Assembly: GCA_949128115.1 (NCBI GenBank)
Contig: OX421964.1
Coordinates: 30,496,177 to 30,560,176 of the forward strand
DNA from: Anaspis maculata
Lineage: Eukaryota; Arthropoda; Insecta; Coleoptera; Scraptiidae
DNA: 64,000 nucleotides
Direction of reading: 5' to 3'
Shown: positions 45,169 to 55,344 of the stretch, in pieces
How the letters are laid out: each line of letters starts with the position of its first letter
Numbering within the stretch: position 1 is the first letter of the stretch
The notes under the pieces: model-generated
What the model was told of the DNA's origin: nothing
The model's input: the letters and a program-made list of their open reading frames with translations, nothing else
Databases searched by the model: none
Position numbers and translations under genes: made by a program

Positions 45169-45943
45169 GTCAATCATTGTGACATTTTTTTATATAAGCA
45201 AGACGTGTAAAAAATGATTCAAAATGGGCATCTTTAAAACCGGCGGCGACCCTTATAGCAGGGGATGGAAGGTGGCTGTCGGGTATCGGAAGATTCATCG
45301 TATTGCCCACTATCGATTGAAACAGAAATTCTTCATAAAAGCGATCGACCCAGAATTTTGCAGTGGGCTCCCGGACTATTAGCGTGTGTGTGGTTATGAA
45401 TAGCCCACCAGGAAATTCGTTTAAATTATCAGACAAAAACGCAGACTAACTCAATAAATGACATTTTAGGCACATTCAAAAACCCCATACAATGTTCAAA
45501 GAAATACCCTTGACACATTTGTAAGTGAAATAAGTGAAATTAACGTACCTCGAGCATACACAAATGAAAACACATGGTTAGCCAAGCAGGCTAATATTCG
45601 TTCTTTTCTACATTTCTTGCGCGAAGCTCTGAGTCCCCCAAAAATGAGTCTCTTTCCCCGCGGCTCACCATCAGTCGACAGAAAAGCACGGACTCTGAAG
45701 TATTGTGTTTTCAATTGTTTCTGTGAATTTTGTCCATTGTGTGCCAATTTGTACATTCTGTTAGTCACACATCAAGTGATTTGTGAAAAGAACCATGAGA
45801 GAATTATTTTTCGGTTATTTTGCTTTGAGTAAATGCAACTTTCTGTGCAATGAGCGTGTTTCCCTGAACTCCTTCTTCTTCCTCCTCATGTCGTTTCACT
45901 CCCGAACAAAAAGGGACCTAAGAGTTAAGACGATTACAGACAG

Positions 45944-48900
45944 GCCAAATAAATGTTATGTCAGGGGGAGGGGGAGGGGGGTGATATAACAGAGTGGTGC
46001 CGTGACCAGGATTGTTCAAGGAGGGGGCGCGGAGGGAAGAAGCCAGGAGTATTCCAGAAAAAAAATTGTTTATCAAGTTTTTTTTTTGTTTTTGTCAGCT
46101 TGTTCGGACGTCACTGCGGAATTATTACATGCATTTTCTTGTGTGTGGTTGAAGTCGCAATTTTACCGTGCCTTTAGAAAGCAGTAAAAATTCGAATGAT
46201 CTCATGCAGGGGGAACCGGGCCTCTCAGTGTTGGAATGGTGTTACCCAATCCCATCTGGAATCGCGAAATGGTCCGGCAAAGGCGAGAATTTTGTCTTTT
46301 GCACCTTGTATCATAAAAAATGGTTCACTTATTATCTCCCCCAAACCGTGTTTTGAAATTTTTTAAAATAACGAATAATAATATAGCTAAATATAATAAT
46401 AATAATTTAAAATAATGAAGGTTCAATTTTCTCCCTTTGACTCCTTCGTATTTTTTTAACCCGGCATCCGACAGGTGAAATTTTCTCAACAGTTCCGACA
46501 GGTGGGGTGTGTCAAACCCTATTTTTCATGTAACCTCTAATAATTAGTAATGGGCATTTTTTCCAAATAAAGAACATTTTGTGATTCAGGAACATTGTTT
46601 TCATCGATAGATAGTGAAAGTTTTGTTAAAAAATATATTGGAACAAATAAAACAAGAAAATACGTTGGGCCCGATCTTACCCTGAAAAAAAAAAGGTTCT
46701 ATTGTTTACTTGAGAAAGAAAACCTTCATTCAATGCATGAAGAAAGACTCAACTAACATAATGATTCTTCAAATTACAAAATTCTAAACAAAAAAAATCT
46801 AACGAAAATCGGTACAAAAATGAAAAACTTATTCATTGTCCAACTTGGTACAATTTCTGCAAAAGATCCACGAATGTTCGAGGCAAATAAAATTTTCACA
46901 TGTTTCCGCAGACTTCTAGACTCCATCTCCTTGATACGCAAGGACAATCCGAAAGCTCTCTTTGCCCATTAGGTCGCCTTTTGACAGCCTGACTGTGCCA
47001 CAGCCCGATTCCAGATAGCGACGGTTGTCAAGTAAAGGCTCAAGGCCTTGTGACGTCAGCGCGGCCAGTACGAGAGTAACCGTGTTTTTGCGCAAAAAAA
47101 TCATCTCAAACTTCAATCTCCATATAGAAAAAAGAAGAACACAGCCTACTGGTGAAAAATGTCTCCAAAATTAGTAATAATGATAGTCACATGAAAAATC
47201 CCAAGTTCCGACACGTGGGGTGTGACAAACCCAAGTCGACTTTGAAACGAAAACACTTCTTCTGTGGTGATAATTGCACTGCCGCTAATGCAGTAATACC
47301 TAGATTCATGCATTTCCGGAAGCTACTGAGGAGCTGCGGGGGCTAGGCCCAAAATTTGAATAATAAAACTACGATTTTCGGGCGCTTGGATTTATCACAC
47401 CCCACGTGTCGGATGCCGGGTCAAGTAAAGGCCAAAAATTGTTCACTGATTTTTTTCATTTAATAACGGAAGACACCTTAACAGCATTGCATTTCAGCTT
47501 TGCGTGATTCTTCGAAGACACCGTGAGAAATAAAATATGGCCTCCAGGACTCACACCCGACGTTCACAGGCCAGTTTCTCTGAAGCTATGACAGATACGT
47601 GAAAGTGATGGGTAACTTTTTTGTAGACAATTTGATGGCCTTTTATTAAAACTGAGCCGTTTTTTGATGGCATTGCTATTTATCGAGACAACCGCAAAAA
47701 ATATTTGAACTGTACCAATAATCCAAGATGGCGGCGATTCCACACCACCTATCGATAGGGACTTTTTACACAGTTATCAGCAAGCTTTCGAGAACATCTC
47801 TACCAATTTTTAAAACTACACTATTTATTTTCGCAATTTTTTCATAGTTGACTGGGCTAATACGTTTGTATTTAATTTCACCTTAAAAATTTGATCCCCT
47901 GTTTGATACCGAGCAAAAATTTGATATACCTTTGTGCAATCGGGCATTAGAATATTTTCCTTGGCCAAATTTGGTACACATAGTAAGATGAAGTCTACCT
48001 CCCGAAATATTGACAAAAAAAGGTGAAACACCCAGTATATGATACTAATAAATAATCTTCAATTAAATCGCCCAAAACAAAAGTTGCGTGAAAAGCAGAG
48101 GTGACGCTGAAGTGCTGAAGCTGACTCTCAGAGACAGACGCACACAGAAATGAAATTACCGGAAATTTATGTATATTTGACAACTGGTCTGGTGCTCAAG
48201 CTTGATATATCACCCCCGTCTGATGGCAATGACTTTATGACCGGGCAAATCCGCCGTCTCTCTTTCGACGTCTCAACCCTTTACATCCCTTATTACTGAC
48301 TGCCACACCATCATCATCATCATCATCCGAATCCTCCACCATGCCGCACCGCAGGATCACAGCAATAATGAAACTTGTCTGCCGGATTTGAATTAAGAAG
48401 AAGAGGAACTCGTTGCTCGTTCCCCGACTGCGAAATTGCTGCTACTATGACAAATTAGTACAAACTGCATCCTCGTAGAATATAATTAGCGTCGGTATGG
48501 TTGAAAGGAGGCGCTACTCTACTGCTATACGCTGTTCTTCGACTAGCTGTAGCTAGAAGTCAGCGCGGTAGGTACCTAACTAGATTTCCAACGATTTTAA
48601 TCAAATCTGCTGATGATGGCGTCTTTGTTGAGTTTGTTTATACTCCTGCTAGAAAAGGACGGGGGATGCGAGCAAACGACGGCGGTTTAAACCCAACTAG
48701 CAATAATCTTCCTGGAAACTAATGAATTCTGCTCTACTGTGTTCGGCTGATCGATTCTTAATTTACGTGGATAGACTACGCAAGAGAGACAGAGGAGAGG
48801 ATATTGGGTTCCTCTTGATTAAAAACTTGAAATTATTGGGAATAATTGGCACTTTTCTGGGTTCGGTGCGGTGCGATAGGTGAAAGGTATACAGAAGAGA

Positions 48901-49249
48901 GATAGTGTTGACGTCAGTCTGGACTGGAGGGCTCCACGACCCCTCTCCGGCGGGGTCCTTGTAAACAAATTCAATCAAGCGGCAGCGGAGACAACGCCAT
49001 CATCATCGGGGGCTTGCTTGTATGAAGGTGGTGATTGTTTGCCGATGTAGTTGTTGTCGCTTTGTCGGAATTTCTTGGAGCAAACTGTTTGCAGTAGGGA
49101 TACTGTAGCAGCCAAAGCCCAAAGCAAAAACAAGAGAACGGAGCTTTCCGAACTTTCCAGACTTTCTTTTTGCAATACAGTATCTGCAACTGTCTCGTAA
49201 AGGTTTAGTGCAAAGTTGCACATTTTCATCACTGTAGTTTAAATCTCAT
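45944..49249. other. Spacer with repeat fragments, no gene recognised
   Basis: A CCGGCATCCGACA block occurs at 46460 and in inverted form at 47421. GTTCCGACAGGTGGGGTGTG at 46490 has a near copy at 47204 in direct orientation and at 47411 inverted. These are probably pieces of one DNA element around 46458-47423. An ATC microsatellite lies at 48310-48328. The frame at 46916-47116 and the others here resemble no known family. Confidence 0.4.
47870..47975 (-). repeat. Interspersed repeat fragment, copy 2
   Basis: This is the minus-strand counterpart of 41278-41400. CCCGATTGCACAAAGG, then TATCAAATTTTTGCTCGGTA and CAAACAGGGGATCAAATTTT align without large gaps. Divergence is high, so both copies are old. 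The class is unknown. Confidence 0.7.
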
Positions 49250-51423
49250 TAGTGGAGTCGGCACGTTCGGAAAAAGTCCTGTTCACTGCATTTTTGAGTA
49301 ATGCAATGCCCTTTGGCACACATGTCCTTGGAACCTGTCTGAACAATTCTGTCCATCGCCGCAAGCAAAGTTTTAGTTCAGATCCTGTATACAGGGTGAA
49401 GAAGAAAAACAGTTTTGAAAAATTGCATCTTTTGAACAGACAAAGGTAGAGTATTGCAGGACATGTCATATGATGCGCAATTTGATGGTTGTTGAGGTAC
49501 ACCAAACCATTTTGAAACATCAATTACCGTTTTCGAGGTATTCTAAAACAACTGAGATCTGTCAAAAACAAACATTATCTTCATTATATCGCTTATTTTT
49601 GAAGATATTGGAATGAAATTTGGTATTTGCCTTATGAAAGACGTCATAAATGAATACCAGCTGCAGTTATTTTCTAGGCCTACTATTTCCCTAAGTAAGA
49701 CAGTCAACTTTTTTGGAGGGGAGCCGCCATCTTGTTTTGTAAATATCAAGCTGATGACCAAAAAAATGACTGGAGGTCATTAGGCTAGTATCATGCCATT
49801 ACTCTATATTGTGAAAGATCACCTTGGATAGACCATCATACCATTTTTGCTGAAAGAAAGATGATGCACGGATTTTATCGGATTCCTCAGAACTAGAGGA
49901 TCTACTGCTAGCCATCGAGCCATTGCAAGTAATTGAACACCGCGATTATGACCCTTGATCATTGATTAGGTTGTCTACCAAGATTCATAGCCATAAGTTC
50001 AGCGGTTCGGTTTTAGCAGCTATTTGAATGAAATAGTGTAGATTTTTTATGAAAAAAACAGAAAATCACGAGGTCTCCGGGTCATTTCTTGGGTCATTGG
50101 AAAAAGATCCTTCGTAGAATTTTGATAAATTTACGGTGAATTATTAGAAAAAAATGCATCCTTCAGTATAGGTTTCAAAAAACTGGCACAGGATGTACTC
50201 ATGTGATGTAGGACGAACATGAAACACTATTTTGCAGTAGGTAGGAAGCGAACAAATTAAGCCTTAACCTTAATAAATTTTGATGCCGCAATGTATTTTG
50301 GAATATATTCTATTCAGATTCCTCCTTCAGCTTTGGGAAATGTTGGCATGATGGCGATCTATGCAGATGACATCACAGGGTGATAAGAAATTGAAGAATC
50401 TCATCCCATCATCTAAATAGGCTGGAGGCATAAAAATCGCCAAAAAGATCCTCAATTTAACGCTTAACAAGACAAAGAAACCGTTTCGAACAATTTTCAG
50501 CCGTTTCTTTAAACCTATGCTATAGAATGCACTTTTTTCTAATCATTTAGCATAAATTTATCAACATTCCGTGGAGGATTTATTTCCAATGACCCAAGAA
50601 TTGACTCAGAGACCTCGTAATTTTCTGTTTTTTTTCACGAAAAGGCAACACTTCTTAATTCAAACAGCTGCTAAAACCGAACCGCTGCACTTATGGCTAT
50701 GAATCTTGGTGAGCAACCTGAGAAATGATCAGGGGTCATATTGCGGTGTTCAATTACTTGCAATGGCTCGATGGCTGGAAGTAGGTCCTCTAGTTCCGAG
50801 GAACCCGATAAAATCAGTGCGTCATGTTTATTTCAGCAAAAATGGTATGATGGTCCATCCAAGGTGATCTTTTACATGATAGAGTAATGGCATGATACTA
50901 GCCTAATGACTATCAGTCATTTTTTCGGTCATCAGCTTGATATTCACAAAACAAGATGGCGGCTCCCCTCCAAAAAAGTTGACTGTCTTATTTAGGAAAA
51001 TAGTAGGCCTAGAAAATAACTTCAGCTGCTATTCATTTATGACGTCTTTTGTGAAGCAAATATCAAATTTCATTCCGATATCTTCAAAAATAAGCGATAT
51101 AATGAAAAAAATGTTTTTTGACAGATCTCAATTTTTTTTTAATATCTCGAAAACGGTTAATGATGTATCAAAATGGTTTGGTGTTTCTGAACAACCATCA
51201 AATTTCGCATCATATGCCATGCCCTGCAATCCTCTACCTTTGTCTGTTCAAAAGATTCAATTTTTTGAAATTGTTTTTTTTCTTCACCCTGTATACAGGA
51301 TCTGAACTAAAATTTCGCTTGCGACGATGGACAAAATTGTTCAAACAGGTGCTAAGTACATGTGTGCCAAAAGACATTGCATTACTCAAAAATGCAGCGT
51401 ATAATACTGTACCGACCCCACTA
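49250..51423. mobile_element. Foldback element, 2.17 kb, TAGTGGGGTCGGTA family
   Basis: The left tip TAGTGGAGTCGGCACG and right tip CTGTACCGACCCCACTA are complements of each other and match the tips of the element at 32460. The halves pair along their full length: the block with TGTATACAGGGTGAAG at 49387 faces 51295, AAGATGGCGGCTCCCCTCC-type sequence at 49725 faces 50950, and AATTGAACACCGCGATTATG at 49931 faces 50755. The centre is near 50337. A CCTGTATACAGG palindrome sits in both arms. It is non-coding, with a possible TA target duplication. Confidence 0.87.
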
Positions 51424-51772
51424 CATATTATGTGAGCATGGCACGACATTACTATTAGCGGGCACTAGCTCCAGAACGTTGGCGTTGTGAAAGAGTTATC
51501 AGGAAGTCAAGAAAAAAATGTAAAAATAATCTTCGAGTAGGTATATGAGGCCACCAAAAATTCCCGACGACACACATCGATGGCCATCAAAAATATCTTC
51601 AGCTAGAAGTAGTAAGTATCTAATCATGTTGTACCACTCAAGTTCATCCTCTATAACTCCACAAATACCGCCATAGGAACACACTTAATGGGGACCCACA
51701 TGCATATGGAATCCTGGACTACGTCTCGCAGAAAATCTGAACGCACTCTGTCATTTTGCGCTGTCAATTCAA

Positions 51773-52365
51773 TATACAGGGTGTTTCAGCGATGATAGCA
51801 GAAAATTCAACTTTGAGTAGATCTCGTTAAAATACAACAAAAACCTATATACCATTTTGCAAAGTTCGCCCTAATAACGAAGATACAGCCTTTAAAAGTT
51901 CACTTTTTTCGAATTTCAAAAATTGGTAACTTCGGAATGTTCTGAACAAATAAGCTCATATTCAGCACAAGCTGTTTCATCAACATCTTCTATCAACCTG
52001 CCAAATTTTGAAAGAATCCAACTAGTAGCGTAGAAATTATGGGGAGTCATCTCAAGTCAACTTTTCTTCGGTTGCTTCTAAACTATTGACCCTACTCGTA
52101 ACTCGTACGTCACAGGCTGGATCTTCCCAAAATTTGACAGGTCGTGAAATAGTTTCGACAAACCAATCTATGGTAAATTCAAGTTAACTGTGTCAGAAGG
52201 TTCCCGAGTTACAGATTTTTGAAATCCGAAAAAAGTGAACTTCGAAGGGCTGTGTCTTCGTCATTAGGCCGAATTTCGCAAAATGGTATATAGGTTATTA
52301 TCATATTTTGACGAAATCTACCCACAAGTATTTTTTTTGCTATCATCGCTGAAACACCCTGCATA
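51773..52365. mobile_element. Foldback element, 593 bp, TACAGGGTGTTTCAG ends
   Basis: TATACAGGGTGTTTCAGCGA at the left is matched by TCGCTGAAACACCCTGCATA at the right. The halves are diverged complements throughout; AAAAGTTCACTTTTTTCG at about 51894 faces CGAAAAAAGTGAACTTCG near 52227. TA on both flanks is compatible with a mariner-like duplication. There is no coding capacity. Confidence 0.83.
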
Positions 52366-53269
52366 GTATTCACAAATAATAATGTAATGCCTAGTACGCT
52401 AAATCGTGTGATAATTTTTTATTATTATTATCATTTCATTATAATCCATGCCATGAGGAAATAAGAATAGGGAGGGATGGTGCGCGAATGAACTTGCTTG
52501 CTACTCAACTGTCGTTTCTGTTCATGAGCTACACCGTTGAACAACCTCCAAATTAGTAGGATACTCAACACTTGCACTTAATATGGATAATTATACTCGT
52601 ACTTGGTGTGACCCACCATTCACAACGTCCAAATTAATGGGTCGAAATTTGCCGTCCCATCTAGCGGAAAAGCTTGTGAGTCGATATAGATGCCTGTAAT
52701 CGTGTTTCGGATATGCAGCTGACAAAATCCTTTGAAATAAATCGGGGTCGTTTAAGGGGTTTCCTGTGATGCGACCAAAAAAGTTGTTGACGGGAATCGG
52801 TTTCATTTTATTTTTTTTCGTCAAGTAGAAACTCTTCAAAAACGAAAATGTACGGGCATTGCTATCAAACTTTGGAAACTCCCAAAAATTTTCGAAAATT
52901 TTGGATTTTGATTTTAGAAAATTCAAAAACCAGATAGCATCGACAATGCATCTTTCTTCAAGGGGGTCGCATGCCAAATTTGAACTTTTTATTTTCAAAA
53001 AAAGGTACCAAAAATGATTTTTAATTCACTTTTTCATGTCTACGAGGGGTGCTCACAGAGGTGGTCACAGAGGTGCTCGTAGTCGCCTTGCTCTGGACGA
53101 CGTTGATTTATTGGCCGCAACCACCACCTCCGTGAACTTTTTGATCGAAGTGCCCGTAGATATTTAGTACCCAATGCGAGAGCTAATTGCCTCAACAATC
53201 TCCTTCGTCGCCGATTTCTCTTTACTTCCGTTATAAACGGTACAAAGCACAAACTTTGGTTATAATAAT
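52366..53269. other. Spacer with an unrecognised open frame
   Basis: A minus-strand frame of 135 codons (52998-52591) is open but begins at TTG; the first in-frame ATG leaves about 70 codons. Its C-terminal half (AYPKHDYRHLYRLTSFSARW) does not match a family I know. GAGGTGGTCACAGAGGTGCT near 53060 is a short internal repeat. I see no other feature. Confidence 0.35.
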
Positions 53270-53419
53270 GGGCGCTTTCCATTTAGCGACACAAGTCGAC
53301 TTGTGTTGACACAAACCGACACAAACGCGTTCCATTTGATCTGTGTTCCTTTGTGTCATCGACACAAGCTAACACAAGCTGACACAAACCGACACAAATG
53401 TTTTAAATGGAAAGCGCCC
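53270..53419. mobile_element. MITE with GGGCGCTTTCC ends, 150 bp
   Basis: GGGCGCTTTCCATTTA at 53270 is matched by its complement TAAATGGAAAGCGCCC ending at 53419. AAT lies on both flanks and may be a 3-bp target duplication. The interior is a run of ACACAAGC and ACACAAACCG-type units, so the element is a tandem array between short inverted ends. Confidence 0.8.
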
Positions 53420-53675
53420 AATGATAACGTGGGTTAGAACTTAGAACTGTCAAAAACAAATTTTGTTGAGATGTTCTGTTATTTGAAAATGCCGATTGGC
53501 GATCTGCGCTGTCTGTGCATTTCTAAAATTAGTGGTTCAAATTAACCCAAAAGCTTGGATATTGCAAGGTCCGGCGTTGCGTACGAATTACAAGTGCGGC
53601 GTAAAGTGCTAATTTGGATGTTGTGAACAACTCCATACAATCGTATATGCCAACCTTCACGGTTAATTTGACTCA

Positions 53676-54886
53676 CTAATTGTGATGGTCATTTGGAGGT
53701 TGTGAATGTAATTTAAGTATAGATGAATTAAAATGGACCTGCTCGATTAGACATACAAGAGGTTGACTAGAATGAAATTTTCTTATCTCGAGCTCCTCAA
53801 GATAGTTACAAATTAACTTGTCCGAAGTTACATGTAGTACTTCCATCTGATCTTCACTTGGGATATGCGACGACAGGAGACAGTGTCTGGAAAAGGCCGA
53901 CATAGAACCCGCCGGAATGCGTCGTCAGTAAGAAGCTGGTGTTTTCTCTTCATATGGCAGAAGTGTTCCTTGATGCGCGTGTTGAAGGACCTGTACGTTT
54001 TACCAATGTACACCTGATTACATGTACATGTAAGTTTGTAAGCCCCACTTTTTTGAGGAAGAGGTATTGGAGTTTTTATTCTCACCAAGGAAGATTTAAG
54101 GAGGTGAGGAGCAAAAAAGGAAACCCTTACGTCAAGAGGTTTGAACAATCTTGCGATTTTATCGGAGATCCCCGGGAAGTAAGGGAGGGAGACAAAAGAG
54201 TTTCTGGGCTCATTCTCAGGTATCCAAGGGAGAGCCGTGACTTGCATTAGACGATGCTGCTGTAGTTTCTTTTTGTATAGAGCGTTCACAAATTGAATTG
54301 GATACTGGTTGTTGACAGCTACCTGTCTGATGAATTGAAGATCCTCCCTGAAGCTATCTTCGTTCAATGGGATCGTAAGAAGACGATGGAAACTGCTGTG
54401 GAAAAACGCCATTTTGTGGGAGAAAGGACGGCATGAGTAGTAAGGGACAATTGAATATGTGGAAGTTGGCTTATGGAAAATGCCAAAAGAGAAACTACTG
54501 TCGACAATGGCAATTCCCAAGTCCGGATAGGAAATTCTATTGTTGACACTGAACTCGGCAGTGAATTTGATGTTTGGGTGGATGTTATTCAGGGAAACCA
54601 GACACTCGTTGACATCATCTACAGTACCCTTGTACAATGCAAGGATGTCGTCCACATATCTATACCAGCCGACGATGGAATTCCTAAAGAAAAGCAATTT
54701 AGAGATAATGCTCTGTTCCAGATTGTCAAGGAATACCTCAGACAAAAATGGTGAGAGGGGGAAGCCCATCCCTAGTCCAGTTTTCTGCCTGTAGAATTTG
54801 TCGCCAAAAATGAAGAAGTTCTGTTTCAGGGCCACCTCCAAAAGACTGAGGGTACTCTGGGCAGAAGAGTCAGGCAAAGGAAATTA
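53676..54886 (-). pseudogene. Penelope-like element RT plus GIY-YIG endonuclease, broken
   Basis: The 349-codon minus-strand frame holds the C-terminal half of a Penelope-like polymerase. Residues 34-38 (GLGMG) and 74-77 (YVDD) are RT motifs. The thumb motif HKPTSTYSIVPYYSCRP is at 136-151, the LPYFPGISDKI linker at 231-241, and a GIY-YIG nuclease starts at 278 with GAY, VYIGKT and RIKEH. The frame then shifts near 53910; the expected C terminus (SAFSRHCLLSSHIPSEDQMEV) continues in the frame 53903-53676. The N-terminal half of the RT is missing beyond a stop at 54886. The intact family reverse-transcribes its RNA and cuts target DNA. This copy is dead: 5' truncated and frameshifted. Confidence 0.9.
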
Positions 54887-55000
54887 AGTACATCGAGGAG
54901 CGCGCTTTTGAATATTTATCGATCTCTTCCGTATGTATTTTGTGGGGTATTTTGATATTTTCGTCTGTTGTGCTTGTTAATTCTGTATGTGTTTAATTTT

Positions 55001-55048
55001 AGATTCTGATGATGCCCTTTTGACAAGGGCGAAACGCGTCAATATTTT
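55001..55048 (+). ncRNA. Candidate minimal hammerhead ribozyme
   Basis: The core CTGATGA (55007-55013) is followed by a helix II hairpin, GCCCTT with TTGAC as loop and AAGGGC, then GAAA, a two-pair helix III in ACGCGT, and the cleavage triplet ending GTC at 55041. Helix I is weak (ATT with AAT). Penelope-like elements are known to carry such minimal type I hammerheads in their terminal repeats, and a Penelope pseudogene ends 120 bp away. The ribozyme lies on the opposite strand from that frame, which fits an inverted terminal fragment. Activity would depend on helix I or a dimer. Confidence 0.68.
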
Positions 55049-55189
55049 TTTTAACAAAATTGTGTGGAGTTGACAAAGGTTCAATAAAGACAAAATTTAC
55101 AGATTTTTAGCTGACATGTATCAATTTAAGACACAGGAACAATTGTCAAAAGACCATTGATAACTAGATCCAGTAATTGGGCGTAGTTC

Positions 55190-55344
55190 GAATACCTCAC
55201 CCCTCCTTTCCCAATGCATCGTGCATGGGAGTAGATGCCTCAGTACTAAATGACGCGTGAAAAAGTCCATCGGCCCAGTGCGGATTTAAACCTGGGACCT
55301 CCACCTTTGAAAGCGGGCCGAGCTCACCGTGCTACCGATCGGGT
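55190..55344 (-). mobile_element. tRNA-derived SINE, copy 2
   Basis: On the minus strand from 55344 the head has an A-box-like GGTAGCACGGTGAGC and a B-box-like AGGTTTAAATCCG, followed by CACTGGGCC and a short body with ATTTAGTACTGAGGC. The order and several body positions match the copies at 14.2 and 59.4 kb, but this copy is more diverged and shorter. Confidence 0.72.

Larger units (their letters stand above)
43531..45943. mobile_element. Foldback element with two pairs of arms and tRNA-like modules
   Basis: The outer arms (43531-43800 and about 45690-45943) match as complements: tip CTGACTCTGTGATCGTCTTA against CGATTACAGACAGG, and AGTGAAACGAC against GTCGTTTCACT. A second pair of arms lies inside (44218-44512 and about 45081-45380) at high identity. 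The segments between outer and inner arms do not match each other. Each inner arm ends, toward the centre, in a tRNA-like module. The conceptual frames repeated at 44218-44423 and 45375-45170 are the same DNA on opposite strands, so I do not call them genes. Confidence 0.82.

Noticed and set aside
44133..45436. Matching frames of about 68 residues on opposite strands near 44.2 and 45.3 kb
   Set aside because: They are the same DNA in the two inverted arms of one foldback, so identity does not indicate protein conservation.
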